Positions 1-6,801 of a stretch of DNA of 6,801 nucleotides are shown here, in pieces. The notes under the pieces are model-generated. The model was not told the DNA's origin. It saw only the letters and a program-made list of their open reading frames with translations, and made no database searches. This DNA comes from Chloroflexota bacterium (GTDB taxonomy: Bacteria; Chloroflexota; Dormibacteria; Dormibacterales; Dormibacteraceae): positions 1 to 6,801 of the forward strand of contig VBGE01000079.1 of assembly GCA_005880345.1 (NCBI GenBank), read 5' to 3'. Position 1 is the stretch's first letter; each line of letters starts with the position of its first letter. A program made the position numbers and the translations under genes.

Positions 1-50
1 GCATCATGTCGTTCCTGAGCAAGCAGGAGCCCGAGTTCACGGGTTCGTGA
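1..50 (+). CDS. Possible C-terminal tail of an upstream gene (partial)
   Basis: One frame is open from the left edge and ends at a TGA at 48-50, giving a tail that reads IMSFLSKQEPEFTGS. It would end just before the putative promoter at 54-80, which is a natural place for a gene to stop. A second frame stays open to a TGA at 86-88, but its reading looks less protein-like and would run through the promoter. The piece is too short to assign to a family. ECF42 loci often carry additional small proteins upstream, but this tail shows no DGPF motif. Confidence 0.27.
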   Translation, partial: IMSFLSKQEPEFTGS

Positions 51-53
51 TCC

Positions 54-80
54 TGTCGATTCTCGGCTCCCTCGTTCGTC
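54..80 (+). promoter_or_regulatory. Putative ECF42-type promoter of the DGPF/sigma operon
   Basis: TGTCGA at 54-59 is followed after 17 bases by CGTC at 77-80. As I recall it, the described ECF42 promoter has TGTCGA in the -35 region and CGA/TC in the -10 region, so both parts are present at normal spacing. Transcription would begin near 86-90, just before the ribosome binding site at 90-97. The TGTCGA hexamer alone is not significant: it also occurs by chance inside genes of this window (for example 422-427 and 2073-2078). The position and the downstream ECF42 gene are what make this copy credible. Confidence 0.45.
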
Positions 81-89
81 GTGCCTGAT

Positions 90-97
90 AAAGGAGG
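90..97 (+). promoter_or_regulatory. Strong ribosome binding site that selects a TTG start
   Basis: AAAGGAGG lies seven bases before the TTG at 105. This is near-perfect anti-16S complementarity at ideal spacing. It decides the start of the DGPF gene: the upstream in-frame GTG at 81 has no such site, and the Shine-Dalgarno would lie inside its coding region. Confidence 0.8.
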
Positions 98-104
98 TCG
101 TGCA

Positions 105-452
105 TTGAAATACGTGCTGCTTTTTGTCGGGACCATGGAAGACCAGAAGCAATTCGAGAGCCAGTCGACCGAGGAGATGCAGAAGGCCATGGGCGGGGCC
201 ATGAACTGGTTCGAGAGCTACACCCGCGCCGGCAAGGTCGTCGGCGGCGAGCAGTTGAAGGGCCCCGAGACCGTGACCACGGTCCGCTTCAAAGACGGCA
301 AGCCGATGGTGACCGACGGGCCGTTCATCGAGTCGAAAGAGATAATCGGCGGCTTCGCCGTGGTCGACGTCAAAGACCTCGACGAGGCGCTGGACATGGC
401 CAAGGCCTGGCCCGCGGGTCCTGTCGAGGTATGGCCGGCCGTGGAACGATAA
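105..452 (+). CDS. YCII/DGPF-domain protein, ECF42 partner
   Basis: A 115-residue protein of the YCII-related (DGPFAETKE) family. The signature reads DGPFIESKE at about residues 71-79 and is followed by GGFAVVDV. The N-terminal strand KYVLLFVGT and the C-terminal PAGPVEVWPAVER are typical of the family, and the length is normal. Family members are small dimeric ferredoxin-like folds. Their enzymatic role is uncertain; they are commonly encoded next to ECF42 sigma factors, as here. I chose TTG 105 over GTG 81 because of the strong ribosome binding site and because the protein then begins with the usual first strand. The 3' end overlaps the sigma gene by 22 bases, which suggests translational coupling. 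The protein looks cytoplasmic, with no signal peptide. Family assignment is firm; the biochemical function is unknown. Confidence 0.92.
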   Translation: MKYVLLFVGTMEDQKQFESQSTEEMQKAMGGAMNWFESYTRAGKVVGGEQLKGPETVTTVRFKDGKPMVTDGPFIESKEIIGGFAVVDVKDLDEALDMAKAWPAGPVEVWPAVER

Positions 453-1672
453 GAGGCCTGAGCGAGACACGGACAGCCACCGAAGCCGCGCTGGCGGCCG
501 TCTTCCGCGAGGAGGCGGCCAGGCTGACCGCCGCCATGGTTCGCATGGTCGGCAACTTCGACATCGCCGAGGAGGTCGTCCAGGACAGCCTCCTCGCCGC
601 GTTGGAGACATGGCCGGTCCAGGGCATCCCGGACAGGCCCGGTGCCTGGCTGATGACCACCGCCCGCAGGCGGGCGATCGACCTGCTGCGCCGCGACCAG
701 CGCTATGCCGACAAGGTCGCGCTGCTGGAGCGATCCACAATGCCGGTTGAGCCGGCAGAGGCCGACGACCGCCTCCGGCTGATCTTCACGTGCTGCCACC
801 CGGCCCTCGCCCAGGAGGCCCAGGTCGCTCTCACGTTGCGCGCGGTCGCTGGGTTCACCACGCAGGAGATCGCGGCGGCGTTTCTGGTGTCCGAACCCAC
901 GATGGCGCAGCGCATCGTCCGAGCCAAACGCAAGATCGTCGAGGCCAACATCCCGTACCGCGTGCCCCAGGGTGCGGAGCTCATCCCGCGGGTCGACGCT
1001 GTGCTGGCCGTCCTGTACCTGATGTTCAACGAGGGCTACCTGAGTCGCGGTTCGTCTGCGGCCATGCGTCGCGACCTGGCCGAAGACGCGCTGTGGCTGG
1101 CCGCGATGCTGGCGGCGCTGCTCCCGGAGCAGGCCGAGCTGCTTGGCCTGGTCGCCCTGATGCGGCTCCAGCTGGCCCGCTCGCAGGCGAGGTTTGACTC
1201 GGCCGGCGAGATCGTCCTGCTGCCCGACCAGGACCGATCGCTGTGGGATCGAGGCGCCATCGCCGAAGCGACCGCAACGCTGCAGGGCGCCGCGGCCCTC
1301 GGCTCCCCGGGGCCCTACCAGCTTCAGGCGGCGATCGCCGCGGTCCATGCCCAGGCCCGATCGTGGGGCGAGACGGACTGGTCGCAGATCGTCGCCCTCT
1401 ACGACGCCCTGCTGCGCCTCGCCGACAGCCCGGTCGTCCGCCTCAATCGCGCGGTGGCGCTGAGCCACGTGCGCGGCCCGGAGGTAGCGCTGGGAGAGGT
1501 CAACGACCTCGCGATCGAACTCGGCGGCTACCACCTGTTCCATGCCACCCGGGCGGAGCTGCTGGATGAAATTGGGGAGAAGGCGCTGGCCCGTGAGGCG
1601 CGATTGCGGGCGCTCGAGCTGTGCCAGAACCCGGCCGAGCGAACCCTCCTGCAGAGGAAGCTCGACGCCTAG
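431..1672 (+). CDS. ECF42-type RNA polymerase sigma factor with long C-terminal extension
   Basis: A 413-residue sigma-70 family protein. Region 2 spans about residues 25-92, with FDIAEEVVQDSLLAALETWP followed by GAWLMTTARRRAIDLLRRD. Region 4 spans about 112-172, with LIFTCCHPAL, then a helix-turn-helix GFTTQEIAAAFLVSEPTMAQR. A long extension follows. Residues about 185-287 match the DUF6596-type domain (VLYLMFNEGYLSR), and about 290-413 are helical and TPR-like (VVRLNRAVALSHVRGPEVAL; ALAREARLRALELC). This size and order are characteristic of ECF42; simple ECF factors are under 200 residues. No anti-sigma factor is visible beside it, and in this group the C-terminal extension is thought to control activity. 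ATG 431 is the only ATG before region 2. Its GAGG is too close for a good ribosome site, so coupling to the overlapping DGPF gene is likely. The regulon is unknown beyond a likely effect on its own operon. Confidence 0.93.
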   Translation: MAGRGTIRGLSETRTATEAALAAVFREEAARLTAAMVRMVGNFDIAEEVVQDSLLAALETWPVQGIPDRPGAWLMTTARRRAIDLLRRDQRYADKVALLERSTMPVEPAEADDRLRLIFTCCHPALAQEAQVALTLRAVAGFTTQEIAAAFLVSEPTMAQRIVRAKRKIVEANIPYRVPQGAELIPRVDAVLAVLYLMFNEGYLSRGSSAAMRRDLAEDALWLAAMLAALLPEQAELLGLVALMRLQLARSQARFDSAGEIVLLPDQDRSLWDRGAIAEATATLQGAAALGSPGPYQLQAAIAAVHAQARSWGETDWSQIVALYDALLRLADSPVVRLNRAVALSHVRGPEVALGEVNDLAIELGGYHLFHATRAELLDEIGEKALAREARLRALELCQNPAERTLLQRKLDA

Positions 1673-2373
1673 CTGACGCGTGCGGTCGCGATCTCGCCGA
1701 TGATCGCGGCCAGCTCTCTGGGGCGTGACCACATGGGCCAGTGGCTCGTGGGCAGGTCGACATATGTGATGTCGCTGACCTCGTTCAGGCCGCCGAGCCA
1801 CGGATAGCCTTCCTTCGCCGCCTCCTTGTACTGCTCGGACGAGAAGCCGGTGCAGATGACCGTGCTCGGGACCTGGAGGCGCGCCGGATTCGTGAGGACA
1901 GGCGCGTCGCGCAATGCCGCGCCGGGCTCCGGCACGGCGCGTCGCTGAAACGTCTCCATCTGCTCGTCGGTGAGCCCGGTCAGGTTTTCCGATTCCGCCA
2001 GCTCCTGGTTCGACGGCTTTGGCTTCTCGACGCCGGTGAATTCAGGGTCGATGGCGCCGGTGGCCGGCGCGGTGTCGACGTAGACCATGGTCGCGATGCG
2101 ATCCGGGACGCGGTCGCTGGCGGCGTATCCGGGAACGCCGGCGCCGCTGTGCACCGCGAGCACGACCGGCGACCGCGCCGCCTTGACCGCCTCGACGATC
2201 GCGTCGACCTGGTGCTCGAGAGTGATGGTCGAGCGGTCGACGCCGACCGAGTCGAGACCGGGCAGCGTCAGGGCTGTGACGTCATGGCCCTGGTCGCGCA
2301 GTATTCCGGCGACCTCGTCCCACGCCCACGAGCCCAGCCAGAAGCCTGGAACCAGGATTATCGGCGCGGCCAT
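1669..2373 (-). CDS. Alpha/beta hydrolase, esterase-like
   Basis: A 234-residue single-domain alpha/beta hydrolase. The N-terminal VPGFWLGSWAWDEV (about residues 8-21) is the oxyanion-loop region, followed by GHDVTALTLPGLD. The likely nucleophile is Ser76 in AVHSGAG, and the likely catalytic histidine is His211 in TSHWPMWSRP. The acid residue is not certain; the VYVDTAP segment around Asp100 lies in the usual strand-6 area. The nucleophile elbow lacks the first glycine of the classical GxSxG motif, which is tolerated in this superfamily. The pattern resembles small esterases of the salicylate/methyl ester esterase type, but the substrate cannot be read from sequence. There is no signal peptide, so it is probably cytoplasmic. 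Its ATG directly follows the TAG of the CinA-like gene with no intervening base and no clear ribosome site, so reinitiation after the upstream gene is likely. Its stop codon overlaps that of the convergent sigma gene. Confidence 0.9.
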   Translation of the reverse strand: MAAPIILVPGFWLGSWAWDEVAGILRDQGHDVTALTLPGLDSVGVDRSTITLEHQVDAIVEAVKAARSPVVLAVHSGAGVPGYAASDRVPDRIATMVYVDTAPATGAIDPEFTGVEKPKPSNQELAESENLTGLTDEQMETFQRRAVPEPGAALRDAPVLTNPARLQVPSTVICTGFSSEQYKEAAKEGYPWLGGLNEVSDITYVDLPTSHWPMWSRPRELAAIIGEIATARVS

Positions 2374-3135
2374 CTAGACGGGTGCCCGGCGCTTGATCAC
2401 ATCCAGCGCCTCGTCCACGCGCTTGGGATCGAGGCCGAGGACACGGATGACCAGCTCTTTGGTCTCGAAGTTCGGATAGGAGCCGACGGACACGTCGGGA
2501 AAAGTGCCTTCGAGCTCGCGCATCAGCGGGTAGAAGCGGGCTTCGACCGCGAACATGAAGCGCAGCTCGCGCACCGTGGTCGCCGAGCCGCCGGCGAGGA
2601 ACTGCGGCTCGAGCTCCTCCGTAAAGATGCCCTTCATCTCGAGCGGGACGCCTGGAAGGACGAAGACCCGCTTGCCGTTCGCCTCGTACACGGTGCCGGG
2701 CGCCATGCCACGTTTGTTCCTGAAGACGTGCGCGGGGTCGGCCGGGATGCGGGCCATGCGCAGGTTGCCTTCAGTGATCTCCGGCGACTCCAGCAAGCCC
2801 ATCGAGTGCATCCGCTGCACGCGCCGCTCGATGCGCGCCCGCGTCTCCTCCCAGATGACCAGGTCCTTGCCGAGGGCGTCGGCGAGGGAGGCGAACGTGC
2901 GGTCGTCAGGGGTTGGACCAAGCCCCCCGCAGACGAAGATGTCGGTGATGTCGGGGTCGTCCAGCTCGCGCCGCAGCTGCTCGACGATCTCGGCCGGGCG
3001 GTCGCGGATCTGGGTGATCCGCTTGGTGGGATAGCCCAGCAGGCGCAGGCGCTCGGTCAGCCAGTGGGAGTTGGTGTCGAGCGTGAACCCGCCGACCAGC
3101 TCGTCGCCGATGGCCACGATGCTCGACGTTGGCAT
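2374..3135 (-). CDS. CinA-type MoaB/Mog-fold domain protein (stand-alone N-terminal domain)
   Basis: A 253-residue protein matching the N-terminal, molybdopterin-binding-like domain of CinA (COG1058 type). The motifs fall in family order: [19 protein letters not shown] (about 5-23), [14 protein letters not shown] (67-80), [11 protein letters not shown] (140-150) and [14 protein letters not shown] (157-170), then an alpha/beta tail to residue 253. The C-terminal NMN-deamidase domain of full CinA (about 400 residues in total) is absent; the gene ends naturally and is followed at once by the hydrolase. Stand-alone versions are common in bacteria and archaea. In CinA this domain is linked to ADP-ribose pyrophosphatase activity; whether that holds here is inference. 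The frame is open further upstream to 3390, but that part is arginine-rich antisense of the acylphosphatase gene. ATG 3135 starts exactly at the first family strand. Transcription may be leaderless (see the -10 candidate at 3142-3147). Confidence 0.9.
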   Translation of the reverse strand: MPTSSIVAIGDELVGGFTLDTNSHWLTERLRLLGYPTKRITQIRDRPAEIVEQLRRELDDPDITDIFVCGGLGPTPDDRTFASLADALGKDLVIWEETRARIERRVQRMHSMGLLESPEITEGNLRMARIPADPAHVFRNKRGMAPGTVYEANGKRVFVLPGVPLEMKGIFTEELEPQFLAGGSATTVRELRFMFAVEARFYPLMRELEGTFPDVSVGSYPNFETKELVIRVLGLDPKRVDEALDVIKRRAPV

Positions 3136-3141
3136 TGGACG

Positions 3142-3147
3142 ACCATA
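3142..3147 (-). promoter_or_regulatory. Candidate -10 element for leaderless transcription of the CinA-like gene
   Basis: On the minus strand TATGGT (pattern TANNNT) lies exactly six bases before the ATG at 3135. Transcription would therefore start at or next to the A of the start codon. No Shine-Dalgarno is visible there, which fits leaderless expression as seen in several high-GC phyla. There is no recognisable -35 hexamer, and six bases with three fixed positions can occur by chance. Confidence 0.3.
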
Positions 3148-3152
3148 TATAC

Positions 3153-3425
3153 ATGGAGCGGCTGCACGCCGTGGTCCACGGTGACGTGCAGGGGGTCGGG
3201 TTTCGCTACTTCGTGCAGCGCAAGGCGCAGCAGCTCGGCCTTCAGGGGTGGGTCCGCAACAACGACGACGGCACCGTCGAGGTTGTCGCTGAAGGCAGCC
3301 GTGAGCAGCTCGAGGATCTGAAACGAGCGCTCCAGGAAGGGCCGCGCATGGCTCGCGTGGACCGGGTGGAGACGCGGTGGTCGAACGCAACGGGGGGGAT
3401 GCGCGGCTTCGACCTCGCGTGGTGA
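3153..3425 (+). CDS. acyP: Acylphosphatase
   Basis: A 90-residue protein of the normal acylphosphatase length, with both active-site signatures. [12 protein letters not shown] at about residues 10-21 forms the phosphate-binding loop with catalytic Arg18. [17 protein letters not shown] at 32-48 carries the catalytic Asn36. The enzyme hydrolyses carboxyl-phosphate bonds, such as acyl phosphates and 1,3-bisphosphoglycerate, in the cytoplasm. I chose ATG 3153. TTG codons at 3129 and 3135 are in frame but would add residues outside the usual fold and run into the divergent CinA-like gene. No good ribosome site precedes any of these starts. A run of seven G at 3392-3398 near the 3' end does not disturb the frame, which continues to a typical terminal strand. 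The gene lies upstream of hppA on the same strand with a 95-base gap. Confidence 0.93.
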   Translation: MERLHAVVHGDVQGVGFRYFVQRKAQQLGLQGWVRNNDDGTVEVVAEGSREQLEDLKRALQEGPRMARVDRVETRWSNATGGMRGFDLAW

Positions 3426-3468
3426 ATTCCGCTGTTCCATTACCCTATCGCTCCGGAGTTGAGTGGTC

Positions 3469-3489
3469 GGCGCGCGGCCTGCGCGCGCC
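3469..3489 (+). other. GC-rich hairpin between acyP and hppA
   Basis: GGCGCGCG at 3469-3476 pairs perfectly with CGCGCGCC at 3482-3489, leaving a five-base loop. The hairpin sits in the 95-base gap between the acylphosphatase stop and hppA. No T-run follows, so it is not a classical intrinsic terminator. It may stabilise the hppA leader, attenuate readthrough or be incidental in GC-rich DNA. Upstream of it, 3424-3449 is the least GC-rich part of the gap and has a TACCCT (3441-3446) that could serve as a weak -10, but without a convincing -35. Confidence 0.45.
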
Positions 3490-3510
3490 CTGTCGGTTTC
3501 CGCGAATCGA

Positions 3511-3517
3511 GGGGAGG
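3511..3517 (+). promoter_or_regulatory. Ribosome binding site of hppA
   Basis: GGGGAGG stands three bases before ATG 3521, within a longer purine run from 3509. The spacing is slightly short but the match is strong. It supports ATG 3521 as the start and fits a highly translated membrane protein. Confidence 0.75.
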
Positions 3518-3520
3518 TAA

Positions 3521-5554
<2,034 letters not shown>

Positions 5555-5576
5555 GGCAGCAGGTCTTTTCCGGCGG

Positions 5577-5582
5577 TACACT
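5577..5582 (+). promoter_or_regulatory. Weak candidate -10 box before the small unknown gene
   Basis: TACACT fits TANNNT and ends ten bases before the GTG at 5593, which would give a leader of only a few bases. No -35 hexamer is evident, and no terminator separates it from hppA, so readthrough from hppA is an equally good explanation for expression. Confidence 0.2.
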
Positions 5583-5592
5583 CGACCGCGAG

Positions 5593-5922
5593 GTGGACGA
5601 TTACCAGAAGGAGATCGCCGACCTCGAAACACAGGTTGAGCAGCTGGTGGAGGCCGAGGGCGACGCCAAGACGATTGCCGAGCTGAGCATGCAGCTGGAC
5701 ATCCTCAAAGCCATCTACGCACGGGCCACGGACCTTCTGCGCCGCGGCCGCGAAGACGAGGGTCTTCGCTACGGCCTGCGGATCCAGGGTTACGGTGACT
5801 GGACGCTCGACAACGTCTACGCATTCGTCTACGAGCGGTCCGTCGAGCTCGAACCCAACGCGCACCATGCGTTCGTGGGCGGCATCAAGACGGCCGACTT
5901 CGCGCTCATGCTCAATTCGTGA
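5593..5922 (+). CDS. Small helical protein of unknown function
   Basis: A 109-residue protein with a GTG start that I do not recognise. Residues about 3-51 look strongly helical, with heptad-like spacing of L, V, I and A (IADLETQVEQLVEAEG; IAELSMQLDILKAIYARATD), so a coiled coil or helical hairpin is likely. The second half is mixed, with several aromatic residues (YGLRIQGYGDWTLDNVYAFVYE) and a C-terminal HHAFVGGIKTADFALM. There is no signal peptide or membrane segment. It starts 38 bases after hppA and ends 13 bases before the acyl-CoA synthetase, all on one strand, so it is probably co-transcribed with the ligase. Normal codon use, close packing and the well-formed ribosome site right after its stop support a real gene. 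The start is less sure because only a weak GCGAG precedes the GTG. Function cannot be assigned. Confidence 0.75.
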   Translation: MDDYQKEIADLETQVEQLVEAEGDAKTIAELSMQLDILKAIYARATDLLRRGREDEGLRYGLRIQGYGDWTLDNVYAFVYERSVELEPNAHHAFVGGIKTADFALMLNS

Positions 5923-5923
5923 T

Positions 5924-5930
5924 GGGAGGG
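5924..5930 (+). promoter_or_regulatory. Ribosome binding site of the acyl-CoA synthetase
   Basis: GGGAGGG stands five bases before ATG 5936, directly after the stop of the unknown gene. It fixes the start of the ligase. Confidence 0.75.
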
Positions 5931-5935
5931 TCCTG

Positions 5936-6801
5936 ATGGAAACCCCGCTCACTCCGCTCGAGTTCGCGCGCCGGACACGCAAGCTTTACGGAGACCGCGA
6001 GGGCATCGTCGACGGTGACCTGCGGCTGACCTATGAGCAGTTCTTCGACCGGTGCGACCGCTGGTCGTCGGCGCTGCAGGCGATGGGCGTCGCGCCCGGC
6101 GACCGCGTGGCGTACATCGCCCCTAACACCCACGAGCAGCTCGAGTCGTTCTACGCGGTGCCGCAGATTGGCGCGGTCCTCGTTCCCATCAACTTCCGCC
6201 TGACCGCGGAAGACTTCGTGTACATCAGCAACCATTCGGGCGCCAAGGCGCTGTGTGTCCATCCCGACTATGTGGCGGCGGTGGATGGCGTTAGAGACCA
6301 GCTGCGGACCGTCGAGCATTTCGTGGTCCTCGGTTCGGGCGCGCGGCCCGGGTGGCGCGACTACGAGACTGAGGTGGCCAAAGCCGGGCCGGTGTTCAAG
6401 CGACCGGAGATCGCCGAGACCGACCTCCTCACGATCAACTACACGAGCGGGACGACTGCCAAGCCCAAGGGCGTGATGATCACGCACCGCAACGCGTGGG
6501 CAAACGTGGTCGGCACCCTGGTGCACTTCCACATCACGGTCGGCGACCGCTACCTGTGGACGCTGCCGATGTTCCACGCCAACGGATGGACCTTCGTCTG
6601 GATCATCACCGCGGTCGGCGGCACGCATGTCTGCCTGCCCAAGGTCGAGCCGGCCAGGGTGTTCGACCTGATCCGCAAGGAAGAGGTTGGCTGGTTGTGC
6701 GCCGCGCCGACCGTCTTGATCGCCCTCGCCAACGCCTCAGCGGATGTGCGCGGCGACGTGCCCAGGGGCGTGCAGGTGATCACCGCGGGCGCGGCGCCGG
6801 C
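5936..6801 (+). CDS. AMP-forming acyl-CoA synthetase (3' end outside window)
   Basis: The frame is open from ATG 5936 to the right edge, showing 288 complete codons of an enzyme usually about 520-550 residues long. It belongs to the ANL adenylate-forming superfamily, which activates a carboxylic acid with ATP to acyl-AMP and then acyl-CoA, releasing pyrophosphate. The P-loop-like A3 motif reads INYTSGTTAKPKGVMITHRN at about 167-186. The next core motif, LPMFHANGWTFVW, is at 210-222, followed by GGTHVCLPKVEPARVFDLIR, and CAAPTVLIALANA at 255-267. ITAGAAP at the edge begins the acyl-substrate region. The FHANGW and GGTHVCL wording resembles the short/medium-chain fatty acyl-activating clade (plant AAE-like and bacterial FadD-like), but chain length cannot be read without the rest. 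It is a cytoplasmic enzyme and the likely downstream partner of the unknown small gene in one transcript. Confidence 0.95.
   Translation, partial: METPLTPLEFARRTRKLYGDREGIVDGDLRLTYEQFFDRCDRWSSALQAMGVAPGDRVAYIAPNTHEQLESFYAVPQIGAVLVPINFRLTAEDFVYISNHSGAKALCVHPDYVAAVDGVRDQLRTVEHFVVLGSGARPGWRDYETEVAKAGPVFKRPEIAETDLLTINYTSGTTAKPKGVMITHRNAWANVVGTLVHFHITVGDRYLWTLPMFHANGWTFVWIITAVGGTHVCLPKVEPARVFDLIRKEEVGWLCAAPTVLIALANASADVRGDVPRGVQVITAGAAP

Noticed and set aside
81..104. GTG 81 as start of the DGPF protein
   Set aside because: The strong ribosome site at 90-97 points to TTG 105, and the predicted promoter would place the transcript start downstream of GTG 81.
422..427. Second TGTCGA just before the sigma gene ATG
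   Set aside because: No CGAC or CGTC lies at the matching distance downstream, and the hexamer is common by chance in this base composition.
218..1801. Long minus-strand open frame (527 codons) opposite the DGPF and sigma genes
   Set aside because: It is an antisense shadow: rich in R, G, Q and D with no recognisable motif, and it lies over two genes with clear family signatures.
1741..3321. Long plus-strand open frame (526 codons) opposite the hydrolase and CinA-like genes
   Set aside because: It has shadow composition (R, D, H, V rich) and no domain pattern, while the minus-strand genes show full motif sets.
3136..3390. N-terminal extension of the CinA-like protein up to 3390
   Set aside because: The extra 85 residues are arginine- and proline-rich antisense of the acylphosphatase; the family fold begins at the ATG at 3135.
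3392..3398. Run of seven G as a possible frameshift site in acyP
   Set aside because: The reading frame continues correctly to a typical acylphosphatase end, so nothing indicates slippage or an error here.
5912..6628. Minus-strand open frame of 238 codons opposite the acyl-CoA synthetase
   Set aside because: It is an antisense shadow without motifs, overlapping a well-defined adenylate-forming enzyme.

Overview
This is a GC-rich window of ordinary chromosomal character. It holds seven well-supported genes, one of them cut by the right edge, plus a possible gene tail at the left edge. I see no insertion sequence, CRISPR array, tRNA, rRNA or phage gene. The high GC content, the GTG and TTG starts, the tight packing and a proton-pumping pyrophosphatase of the potassium-independent type fit a free-living soil or sediment bacterium. 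Chloroflexota/Dormibacterota-like or actinobacterial lineages are my guess from style only; no marker gene here settles it.

Left block (about 1-1672, + strand): a small YCII/DGPF-domain protein overlaps the start of a 413-residue sigma factor with a long C-terminal extension. This is the hallmark arrangement of the ECF42 group. A TGTCGA hexamer and a CGTC tetramer, 17 bases apart, lie just upstream and resemble the promoter described for ECF42 factors, so the operon may be self-activated.

Middle block (1669-3135, - strand): a stand-alone CinA-type MoaB/Mog-like domain protein is followed without a gap by an alpha/beta hydrolase. The hydrolase ends convergently against the sigma factor, and the two stop codons share one CTAG. 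The CinA-like gene starts only 17 bp from the divergent acylphosphatase.

Right block (3153-6801, + strand): an acylphosphatase; a complete membrane-bound pyrophosphatase (hppA) whose K454/T457 pair marks the K+-insensitive H+ pump; a small helical protein of unknown function; and an AMP-forming acyl-CoA synthetase, of which the N-terminal 288 residues are visible. There is a plausible metabolic link: acyl-CoA synthetases release pyrophosphate, the membrane pump conserves its energy, and acylphosphatase clears acyl phosphates. This is inference from neighbourhood only.

The best leads are regulatory and architectural (the putative ECF42 promoter, the 17-bp divergent start region, the shared stop codons) plus the unknown 109-residue protein. 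I do not see a clearly new multi-gene system.
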